Shown here: in pieces, positions 52,055-58,210 of the stretch
Layout: each line of letters begins with the position of its first letter
How positions within the stretch are numbered: the stretch's first letter is position 1
DNA from: Paraliobacillus ryukyuensis
GTDB taxonomy: Bacteria > Bacillota > Bacilli > Bacillales > Amphibacillaceae
DNA: 58,210 nucleotides
Assembly (NCBI RefSeq): GCF_003315295.1
Contig: NZ_QNRI01000013.1
Location: 1 to 58,210, forward strand
Direction: 5' to 3'
Program-made: the position numbers and the translations under genes
The notes under the pieces: generated by a model
The model's input: only the letters and a program-made list of their open reading frames with translations
Databases searched by the model: none
Told to the model about the DNA's origin: nothing

Positions 52055-52458
52055 GTGTTCCTCCGTCTTTTTCTCAATTTTACCATCATTATGCTTTTGG
52101 TAAAGTGTTAATTGTGAAAAAACTATTTTAATATAGAGAATTGATGAAATGCTATATCGTTTTTTATAAAATTTATCAGTTAGTGTATCAGTAGTTGTAG
52201 AAAATCAGAAAGAAACAACAAACGTGTGTCTAGCCTAAGATTGGTTACTCTCTGGTTCTAATTTGATCAAGGAATAATTCTTTCTAAAAGCTTTAATCAA
52301 AACAATCAGCCTGTTATTTAACAGAAACCTGTATATTTTGATTCGGGCTTTTTTTGCACTAGTTTACAGGTTAATTATCGGAATATTATGTTATTATAAA
52401 ACTGTATATTTGTAACACTAGTATTAGGAATTTAGTAGTTAAAGGGAGAAGAGATCAC
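52055..52458. other. Intergenic region, divergent promoters
   Basis: 404 bp without a gene. AGCCTG...CGGGCTTTTTTT (about 52309-52356) resembles an imperfect terminator and encloses TGTTATTTAACA; it could be the end of a short leader transcript for the NUDIX gene. No known riboswitch was recognised. Confidence 0.35.
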
Positions 52459-52848
52459 ATGGGAGAAAATCTAACAACGATGTATATACCGCCAAAGCAC
52501 ATTGTTTCAGCGGCAACGATTGTATTAAATGAAGATAATGAATTATTGTTAATTAAAGGACCAAAAAGAGGATGGGAAATGCCAGGTGGACAAGTGGAAG
52601 AAGGGGAGTCTTTACGTGCTGCTGCAATCAGGGAAACGAAAGAGGAGTCGGGTACTGTGATTGCAGATCTAACATTCTGTGGGATTTTTCAAAATGTGCA
52701 AAGATCAATCTGCAATATGCTGTTTTTAGCTAAACCAGTTGGAGGAAAATTGACGACATCGCCTGAAAGCTTAGAAGTTGGATTTTATCCGCTAGAGAAA
52801 GCTTTGGAAATGGTAACGGTAAGTAATTTCAGACAACGAATTGAATGA
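52459..52848 (+). CDS. NUDIX hydrolase with a premature UGA
   Basis: 129 residues. The NUDIX box is complete: GGQVEEGESLRAAAIRETKE then ESG. It hydrolyses a nucleoside diphosphate linked to another group, binding Mg2+ by the Glu residues. After RIE the frame has TGA, then continues CLDQKMHPFYIEF to a TAA at 52890. Relatives typically end in such a sequence, so the last 13 codons seem cut off by a nonsense change. The core is unaffected and activity may persist. AAAGGGAGAAG precedes the ATG. Confidence 0.85.
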   Translation: MGENLTTMYIPPKHIVSAATIVLNEDNELLLIKGPKRGWEMPGGQVEEGESLRAAAIRETKEESGTVIADLTFCGIFQNVQRSICNMLFLAKPVGGKLTTSPESLEVGFYPLEKALEMVTVSNFRQRIE

Positions 52849-52920
52849 TGTTTAGATCAGAAAATGCACCCCTTTTACATCGAATTTTAATCTTTTTTAG
52901 TTCATAGGAGTAGGATACAG

Positions 52921-53688
52921 ATGAAATTGATCAAAAGCTACATCTTACAAAAATTAACTGCTACCATAGTTGTAACGACCATTTTTTCTTTCTTGTTTGC
53001 TTTTAATTATACAAGTAGAGGTAATTTTAGATTTGACTATAACCACGGCAATCAATTTATTGGAGGGTTCTTTTTTTATGCCATCTATGTAGGAGCTATT
53101 GTTCTCCTTTATGGTAATCTAGTATCTATTGTGGTTGAGCGGTTGCAATCAAAATGGTTTATCCAACAAACTTGGTTATATATCGTGATTCTTGGTACAT
53201 TCGGCTCAGCGATCGGACTATTTTTCCAATCAGGAAGAGCGGCTGTTTTGGGGATACTTGCCGCCATCGTATATGGTCTCATCGAAAAGTGGGTCGAGAA
53301 GCGAACGACTAAAAACAAAAGGATTAAATGGTTTTTTCTTATTCCGGTATTTTTCCTTTTTATATACTGGGGCTATTTACAAATTATTTCTCCTCCCAAA
53401 CCACCATTCACAAAACAAGATGCTGTCCAATCTGTAACTGATAGTCGGGGTACAGTGATTGAGCGTTTCCCTGAAGAAATTGGTAGGTGGGAAGGGGATG
53501 TCGAAGGGTATCAAGTTACAAGAGAAACTGATGTAAAAGAGATAAGTAATGAAGTATACATGGTTACCCTTGTGGAAAGTTGGAAAGAAGGAAATGACAA
53601 GGGCATGTCTACGTGGTCTTATCGAGTCAACCGAAGAAGTCTAGTTAACAAAGGGAGAGAAGGAGAAATTCCGCCTTATTATGAGTAG
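52921..53688 (+). CDS. Membrane protein with extracytoplasmic C-terminal domain
   Basis: 255 residues. Five hydrophobic helices (about 12-30, 45-65, 82-100, 105-122, 138-155) precede a domain of about 95 residues (KPPFTKQDAVQSVTDSRGTV, IGRWEGDVEGYQVTRETD, WSYRVNRRSLV) resembling a PepSY-like fold, which is a tentative reading. TAGGAGTAGG precedes the ATG. The role is unknown. It lies 73 bp after the NUDIX gene and may share its transcript. Confidence 0.7.
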   Translation: MKLIKSYILQKLTATIVVTTIFSFLFAFNYTSRGNFRFDYNHGNQFIGGFFFYAIYVGAIVLLYGNLVSIVVERLQSKWFIQQTWLYIVILGTFGSAIGLFFQSGRAAVLGILAAIVYGLIEKWVEKRTTKNKRIKWFFLIPVFFLFIYWGYLQIISPPKPPFTKQDAVQSVTDSRGTVIERFPEEIGRWEGDVEGYQVTRETDVKEISNEVYMVTLVESWKEGNDKGMSTWSYRVNRRSLVNKGREGEIPPYYE

Positions 53689-53725
53689 AGTGAAGAAATG
53701 ATTCTAAGGTGGGGCTACAAAATAT

Positions 53726-53923
53726 CTAGTCAACCACCTTTATTGGTTCCATTTCCTGCAACAGACCAAAAAGTTCACAATCAAGAAAAGAATAATCCTG
53801 ATGCTTATAAGTTGTCAGAAATCCAATAGCATAACGGTAAATTATTTCCCAGCCATAATAAGAAACAGCTACATCCAATAAAGTAGTAGCTGTTGATTGA
53901 TAGAATGTACGAAAGGATATCAT
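53726..53923 (-). CDS. Short ORF, possible gene fragment
   Basis: 65 codons with a hydrophobic, aromatic-rich composition (VSYYGWEIIYRYAIGFLTTY, CELFGLLQEMEPIKVVD). No convincing ribosome site or family. It could be the C-terminal fragment of a lost gene. Confidence 0.3.
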   Translation of the reverse strand: MISFRTFYQSTATTLLDVAVSYYGWEIIYRYAIGFLTTYKHQDYSFLDCELFGLLQEMEPIKVVD

Positions 53924-54133
53924 TCGTATTTAATTGAATTGCCTATAAAGATGGTTTTGGCTTTGTTGCGACTACAAAAGAAGTTAATGCAAAAGGATAA
54001 GTAACATGGTAAGGAACCCATATGCTGCACCCTCAACACGTCGAACGTTCTCAACTCCAATAAAGAACACAGGCGGATACGACACGGGTGCGTGAAGGCA
54101 AGACAATATAAAAACAGGTAGCGTGGAATAAAA

Positions 54134-54259
54134 GTGAACGTCGAATTATCAAAATTTAAAGTGAAACAAGGTAAATCAAGTTTTGTAGATGAATGGACGA
54201 CCTTTTTAAATGATGAAAAAATGTATGTCGAATTATTGGAGATACCGTTGTTGTTTTAG
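54134..54259 (+). pseudogene. DUF6176-like protein, truncated
   Basis: From a GTG, 41 codons read VNVELSKFKVKQGKSSFVDE, WTTFLNDEKMYVELLEIPLL and a stop. The family usually has about 100 residues, so an internal deletion and a lost 3' half are likely. The preceding 53924-54133 shows no gene. Confidence 0.6.
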
Positions 54260-54328
54260 CAATGCTTTGGTTGCAATGCCCCAGTTTAACAGAGATAGTA
54301 GTACATACCAAACAACACCCTTTGATTG

Positions 54329-54676
54329 CTATGTACTAGATAAACAGTAGCTAGGAATCCAACCGAATTCGCCATTTTGGGTTTTGCAATATGTCCACTC
54401 ATTTAAATTTTCGATTCCGAATACGGTCTGTCCTTGATTAACAGTCAATTCATGCGCGGAGTAATCTTTGGTTACTTTGGCAATTCCGGAGTTGTTTGGG
54501 GTAGATAAAATTTGTTTAGGTACCCAACCACTTTTCCTTGTGCTAATCGACTTACAGAAAATCCAATTAGGAAACTCTGTATCTTCTTTTCCATAGTAAA
54601 CTTCTTCACCCTTTTTCAAGATGATTGGATTAGGATAGGTGGAAATATGTTCTTGACTAATTGTAAATTGTTTCAT
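54329..54676 (-). CDS. Protein with two SH3-like domains
   Basis: 115 residues from the ATG at 54676, behind AAGGAG; seven extra residues upstream lack a ribosome site. The two halves align: FPNWIFCKSISTRKSGWVPK and LNEWTYCKTQNGEFGWIPSY, each an SH3 barrel with the W..C......GW.P pattern. There is no signal peptide, so it is cytoplasmic. Such proteins are annotated as SH3 domain proteins without known partner. Confidence 0.78.
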   Translation of the reverse strand: MKQFTISQEHISTYPNPIILKKGEEVYYGKEDTEFPNWIFCKSISTRKSGWVPKQILSTPNNSGIAKVTKDYSAHELTVNQGQTVFGIENLNEWTYCKTQNGEFGWIPSYCLSST

Positions 54677-54705
54677 GAAAATTGACTCCTTATCCACTAT
54701 ACAGA

Positions 54706-54960
54706 CTATTTATGGCGGGTAATGAAATGATTATGGTTTAGCTCGATCAGCGTCTCTTCCAACGACAATAAGCTATTAATCACAAGAACCAGTTTATCCT
54801 TTTGTTCAGTTGGATTATCTGCTTGAACGAGAAGCTCGAGCAACCTGTTTCTAAACTGTTACGTCCCTTAAAGCACATTTTCTAATTGCGCATCCGTTAT
54901 CGTTACAGCATTTTCGCGCACCACCCAATCTTGTGCACACAACGGGAAAGATATTGTGTG
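54706..54960 (-). pseudogene. Decayed gene of unknown family
   Basis: The frame reads SFPLCAQDWVVRENAVTITD, AQLENVL, two stops, then RNRLLELLVQADNPTEQKDK and LVLVINSLLSLEETLIEL to a stop. It looks like the second half of a small helical protein. Confidence 0.45.
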
Positions 54961-55003
54961 TGCTCAATGTTTAGATCATCATGCTCGTTAGCTGCATTGG
55001 CCG

Positions 55004-55744
55004 CTAGATCTTGTTGGTAGGGTTGCTTAAATACCCATGTCCCTCTTTTTTCATTATCGATAGTCTAACACATGAATCTTCTTCTCTAGCTACTTCCATA
55101 ATTTGCTCCACGACTTTTTGATAAGGCTTGCCCTGTTCCGCGATTCGTTTTGCAATAATATATATGTTGTTATAGCGTTTGTCCGCATCCCACTTCAAAA
55201 AACGGACATTTAGTTGATCAATATAAGCGGTGAAATAATTGCTAAAGTTAGGTCCATATTTCTGGCTCATATTGTTTTGCATCATTTTAAATGTTTGCGG
55301 TTTTAAGACTTCACTCAGTGAAGCCATAAACGTTGCTTGAAAAGCACGGACGGTCGTAACGTTTTTGTCCCAGAATCGATGGGTTGTTTTGTTCATTAGA
55401 TACATATCAATAAAATCGTTTAATGCCATGGTGATAAATAATAATTCTGGGAGATACGTGTTAAAGGATAAGTAGAGATTTTGCTTTGGACCAACAACCC
55501 CCATCCATTTCATCGTGTCTGCATCTAAGCCATGATCCTTAAAAGTATAGTCGCGATGCCCCATGTTAGCATGTCTGAGATCATAGCAAAGACCTAGCAC
55601 CCGTATGCGTGTATCGAAATAGTTGGAGTGCTCATCTTCTGTCCCCACAATCATGTGCAGGGATTCATACAATTGATCAAAATCTTCGAAGTCTCCGGTT
55701 ATCGTTACGCCCGCATAATTTGGCGTTGGTTTTATTTGTAGCAT
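55004..55744 (-). CDS. DUF6904-family protein
   Basis: 246 residues. The start MLQIKPTPNYAGVTITGDFE and DFDQLYESLHMIVG is the mark of the DUF6904 family; RIRVLGLCYDLRHANMGHRD and VVGPKQNLYLSFNTYLPELL are further conserved blocks. Cytoplasmic, helical in the C-terminal half. No function is known. The ATG lacks a strong ribosome site, with only TGGAAG before it. Confidence 0.8.
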   Translation of the reverse strand: MLQIKPTPNYAGVTITGDFEDFDQLYESLHMIVGTEDEHSNYFDTRIRVLGLCYDLRHANMGHRDYTFKDHGLDADTMKWMGVVGPKQNLYLSFNTYLPELLFITMALNDFIDMYLMNKTTHRFWDKNVTTVRAFQATFMASLSEVLKPQTFKMMQNNMSQKYGPNFSNYFTAYIDQLNVRFLKWDADKRYNNIYIIAKRIAEQGKPYQKVVEQIMEVAREEDSCVRLSIMKKEGHGYLSNPTNKI

Positions 55745-55903
55745 TACTGACCACTTCCAATAAAATTACATTATATATTTACTATAACATAATTACTTTT
55801 GTTATCGCTCAACCTTTTATTCAGGAAATTACTTGATGTATAATGGGGGAGTGATTTTGTATAGAAAAAATAGTAAATCAATCAACAATAGAAAGAGCCA
55901 TAT

Positions 55904-56120
55904 ATGAAAAAACTTATTTTTGTCGATGTAGGCGGAAGACTGATTGACGTAGGGGTGTGGTGCCAGCATCCACGAAAAATGCGATTGTAGAAGCAAGAGA
56001 AAATCGACAGCATGAGTTTGTCTGTATCGGCGGGTCGAAAGCAGAACTTTTCTCAGAAATTCTGGACGTAGGATTTGATGAGCTTTATCATATTTTTGTG
56101 AAGTATGGGTGGATGGAAGG
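55904..56120 (+). pseudogene. Cof-type HAD phosphatase, N-terminal relic
   Basis: MKKLIFVDVGGRLIDVGV carries the altered DxD motif (DVGG instead of DVDG). After a frameshift come VPASTKNAIVEARENRQHEF and VCIGGSKAELFSEILDVGFD, the usual motif II area of Cof/YcsE phosphatases. A matching C-terminal piece lies at 57548-57688. Confidence 0.7.
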
Positions 56121-56158
56121 CTGGTATTGATCTAACTCGAGGAAAAGAGGGCTCGTTT

Positions 56159-56911
56159 ATGAAACACATCTACGCTTTTGAAAAAATGGCAGATTATAAG
56201 GAATACCAAGCGATTATGCAATTCTTCCATGAACGGTTGCAACAATATCAAGAAATGCTTGAACAGGAATACGCTCTGCATGATTTACCAAAAGGCGTGG
56301 TGTGGACGTCTCATGAACTAGCAACCAGTACGTTTTCAACTGTACCAATACCTGCATTTACGAATAAAGATCTAATCTATATGTCACCGGATCTAGCAAG
56401 CTGGCGAGCGCTTTTTGTCAGGCAACTAGAAGGTAAAGATTTGCCTCACATACAACATTTCTATGAACATTATTCCGTTGAACACCTGTTTATCGTGTTG
56501 GCTCATGAACTGGCGCACCACTCTGATTTATTCGTCGATGACTTTGATGATGAACGAAATGACGGTATTTGGTTTGAGGAGGGCGTGTGTTTTTATTTGC
56601 CAAGAAAAATGCTGTTAAATGAAGCAGACTTGGATGAAATCACACGCATAGAACAGCAGTTAGTTGAGGACTTCAAAGAAGAACATGGGGGGCATTCTTT
56701 AAAGTCCTTTGGCTTGATCACCTATCAAGGCAGCTTAGCAAGTATTATGTTTGATTATTGGCGTAGTTATCTGGCTGTGAAATATTTAGTCGAAGACCGG
56801 GCGAATCATGATATCAAACAAATTTTTGATGCATATCATAATTGGCATGAAGCCGGTAGAAAGCAACCATTAGCTACGTATTTTGGTGTGGAGGGGTTAT
56901 TTGATAAGTAA
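56159..56911 (+). CDS. Putative zinc metallopeptidase (HELAHH)
   Basis: 250 residues from the ATG at 56159, behind GAGGG; the frame runs up to 56105. LFIVLAHELAHHSDLF (about 110-125) contains the HExxH zinc motif, and NDGIWFEEGVCFYLPRKMLL supplies a Glu 20-30 residues on as the third ligand, as in gluzincins. No signal peptide, so cytoplasmic. It may act on peptides or be an inactive relative. It lies 42 bp upstream of a YdcF-like gene. Confidence 0.8.
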   Translation: MKHIYAFEKMADYKEYQAIMQFFHERLQQYQEMLEQEYALHDLPKGVVWTSHELATSTFSTVPIPAFTNKDLIYMSPDLASWRALFVRQLEGKDLPHIQHFYEHYSVEHLFIVLAHELAHHSDLFVDDFDDERNDGIWFEEGVCFYLPRKMLLNEADLDEITRIEQQLVEDFKEEHGGHSLKSFGLITYQGSLASIMFDYWRSYLAVKYLVEDRANHDIKQIFDAYHNWHEAGRKQPLATYFGVEGLFDK

Positions 56912-56953
56912 GGCAATAGTACAAGAGATCATTCAAGCTAAAGGAGTGATACC

Positions 56954-57511
56954 ATGACCTATCCTTTCGATTGTATTACCGAGTTTATTTTTGTCGAAAC
57001 AGAAGTCTACCCAGCTGATGTAATCTTAGTCCCTGGCGCAGACCACCCACCATTGATGGAGCATGCAGCTGCATTGTACCACCAAGGATATGCACCATAT
57101 ATTCTCCCATCCGGTGGCTATCAAGATCACCTCAACTGGACCGAGTGGGAATATCTCAAGGATATTGCGATTGAACATGACGTCCCCGATACAGCTATTT
57201 TGCAAGAAGACCAGGCGCAGAATACATTGGAAAATGGCCGTTTTTCTTTCGATGTACTTGAGCACGAGGGAATAGCTGTTATGCGTGCGATTCTTGTCTG
57301 TAAAGCGGGCCATGCGCGCCGAGCGTTACTCAGCTATCAACACGAGTTTCCAAAAGAAACGGCCTTTTATGTTTCGCCTGTTGTCGATCGTTACGGTATC
57401 ACAAAAGACAATTGGTATCAAAGCGAAATCGGAGTAACGCGCATTATGAGGGAAATTCGAAAAATCGGCACATACTTTGAAGCATTAATACCAGATTGGC
57501 TGAACCGCTAG
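56954..57511 (+). CDS. YdcF-family (DUF218) protein
   Basis: 185 residues. VILVPGADHPPLMEHAAALY begins the DUF218 fold, with YILPSGGYQDHL, EWEYLKDIAIEHDVPDTAIL, QNTLENGRFSFDVL and VCKAGHARRALLSYQHEF as further conserved blocks. E. coli YdcF binds S-adenosylmethionine, and other members act on envelope polysaccharides. There is no membrane anchor here, so it is cytoplasmic. AAAGGAG precedes the ATG; probably cotranscribed with the metallopeptidase. Confidence 0.88.
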   Translation: MTYPFDCITEFIFVETEVYPADVILVPGADHPPLMEHAAALYHQGYAPYILPSGGYQDHLNWTEWEYLKDIAIEHDVPDTAILQEDQAQNTLENGRFSFDVLEHEGIAVMRAILVCKAGHARRALLSYQHEFPKETAFYVSPVVDRYGITKDNWYQSEIGVTRIMREIRKIGTYFEALIPDWLNR

Positions 57512-57547
57512 CTAGATTTATACTGTGCCTCCATTCTTATCAAGAAG

Positions 57548-57688
57548 ATGAGTGAAAAAAAACACCGAATAGCGATGGGCAATACAAAAGAAGAAGTCAA
57601 ACAAGCAGCCGATGATGTGACTGATGCTAATGATGCAGCGGGCATTCCTTTTGAATTATTAAAACAAGGTTTAAGCAGTTTCATATAG
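57548..57688 (+). pseudogene. Cof-type HAD phosphatase, C-terminal relic
   Basis: MSEKKHRIAMGNTKEEVKQA and ADDVTDANDAAGIPFELLKQ reproduce the terminal motif IV of Cof-type HAD phosphatases (AMGNAxxxVKxxADxVTxxNDxDGV). It has no start of its own and probably belonged to the N-terminal piece at 55904-56120. Confidence 0.75.
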
Positions 57689-57875
57689 CTCGGCTTTGAG
57701 GATTACTGACAAACTGTTTGATTTAAAAGATATAATTCAACTTAGATAGTTCACATAAATGTTGGTGGACTATTTTGCTTAAAAACACAAATAGAAAATT
57801 ATGTTAAAATGATGGTAGACATTGAAAAATTGTTCTTAAACGAACGAGACAGTTTAGTTGAATTAAAAATAAATT

Positions 57876-57907
57876 TGGATCACTTTTAAAAAAGTGGTCT
57901 TTTTTTT
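57876..57907. terminator. Orphan terminator
   Basis: GACCACTTT-type stem (GATCACTTT/AAAGTGGTC) followed by T8. TATGTTAAAAT about 70 bp upstream could be a -10, so a short RNA of about 90 nt is possible. Otherwise 57689-58032 shows nothing. Confidence 0.7.
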
Positions 57908-58032
57908 GCTTTTAAAAAGGGTTTGGTACAACAACAGGAAAAATAAATTAATGTTAATCAGTAATATTTTATTGCAAAACGATATAAAATGTATTAAGAT
58001 TAACTTGATTATAAATAAATGAGGTACTTTTT

Positions 58033-58104
58033 ATGAAACAAGGAACAACACTCTTTTTAAAGGTAATGGTTTTCTTATTGGAGGGCTTGTCAAGAAAACT
58101 TTAA
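58033..58104 (+). pseudogene. DUF2975-like N-terminal fragment
   Basis: MKQGTTLFLKVMVFLLEGLS and RKL stop. The start is that of DUF2975 membrane proteins (MKRGTTLFLKIAVFLIG...), but the frame ends after 23 codons. Confidence 0.55.
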
Positions 58105-58114
58105 GGGGTAGTTT

Positions 58115-58210
58115 ATGAAATATTCTTTATTTAGATTTATCGACGTTTTTGAGGCGTTTGCTATCTATCTACTCTGTTTTGCTTCAAACTTAATATTTAT
58201 ATATGTACAA
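58115..58210 (+). CDS. Membrane protein, N-terminus only (runs off window)
   Basis: AAGGGG lies six bases before the ATG. The 32 visible codons read MKYSLFRFIDVFEAFAIYLL and CFASNLIFIYVQ, a membrane helix, and the frame is open to the last base. Family unknown. Confidence 0.5.
   Translation, partial: MKYSLFRFIDVFEAFAIYLLCFASNLIFIYVQ

Noticed and set aside
52300-52360. Riboswitch or T-box leader of the NUDIX gene
   Set aside because: Only an imperfect terminator-like hairpin is visible; no specifier loop, T-box sequence or known aptamer core.
57810-57893. 26-codon ORF MMVDIEKLFLNERD... before the orphan terminator
   Set aside because: No ribosome site and the stop falls inside the terminator stem; a short RNA is as likely.
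1-58210. tRNA or rRNA genes
   Set aside because: No cloverleaf, CCA ends or rRNA landmarks were seen on either strand.

Overview
The window reads as chromosomal DNA of a low-GC, spore-forming Bacillaceae. Supporting signs are strong AGGAGG-type ribosome binding sites with frequent TTG and GTG starts, a CotF-type spore coat protein, LytTR and OmpR regulators, lipoprotein signals, and YwbE, YdcF and PspC families. A halotolerant genus such as Gracilibacillus or Virgibacillus would fit, but the genus is a guess. No rRNA, tRNA or CRISPR array was recognised.

Layout. 0-5.3 kb is an accessory zone: the C-terminus of a polymorphic toxin with a putative immunity gene, recombinase and IS3 relics, a chemotaxis receptor behind a sigma-D-like promoter, an MFS relic, and a decayed second copy of the toxin tip on the other strand. 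5.4-13.5 kb holds a lipoprotein, a LytTR regulator with a degenerate ABC-like N-terminus plus its ABC transporter, and a histidine kinase/response regulator pair diverging from a second ABC transporter. 13.6-24 kb holds a SIMPL protein, GNAT genes, small membrane proteins, a 52-bp tandem repeat array, a spore coat gene, a guanidino-modifying hydrolase convergent with a YqcI/YcgG protein, and a GH18-SH3-CWB2 surface protein with a lipoprotein partner. 24-34 kb holds a carboxylesterase, an LD-carboxypeptidase with a likely ATT start, a sigma factor/PadR/FtsW-RodA operon whose first two genes carry frameshifts, a second 52-bp array of 13 units, and several small membrane or lipoprotein genes.

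34.1-37.1 kb is the most interesting region. A regulator with a helix-turn-helix and a TPR-like domain (RNPP/NprR-like) is followed after 12 bp by a 46-codon ORF encoding an exported peptide, which the supplied ORF list missed. A secreted subtilisin diverges from it. This looks like a complete peptide quorum-sensing cassette beside a probable target protease.

38.9-46 kb is a fructoside or sucrose uptake operon (LacI regulator, tandem perfect operators, binding protein, two permeases, GH32 hydrolase) followed by a secreted GH16 lichenase with a CBM6-like domain. 46-48.2 kb is a gene graveyard (ECF sigma factor, CPA1 antiporter and others). 48.2-52 kb is a run of small membrane proteins with an XRE regulator and PspC. 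52.4-58.2 kb mixes small enzymes (NUDIX, HELAHH peptidase, YdcF) with relics, including a Cof-type HAD gene whose two ends lie 1.4 kb apart.

Two themes recur. One is heavy gene decay: more than a dozen recognisable relics. The other is a 52-bp repeat family at four intergenic loci, whose variants share a left box, a right GATTT box and the same period.
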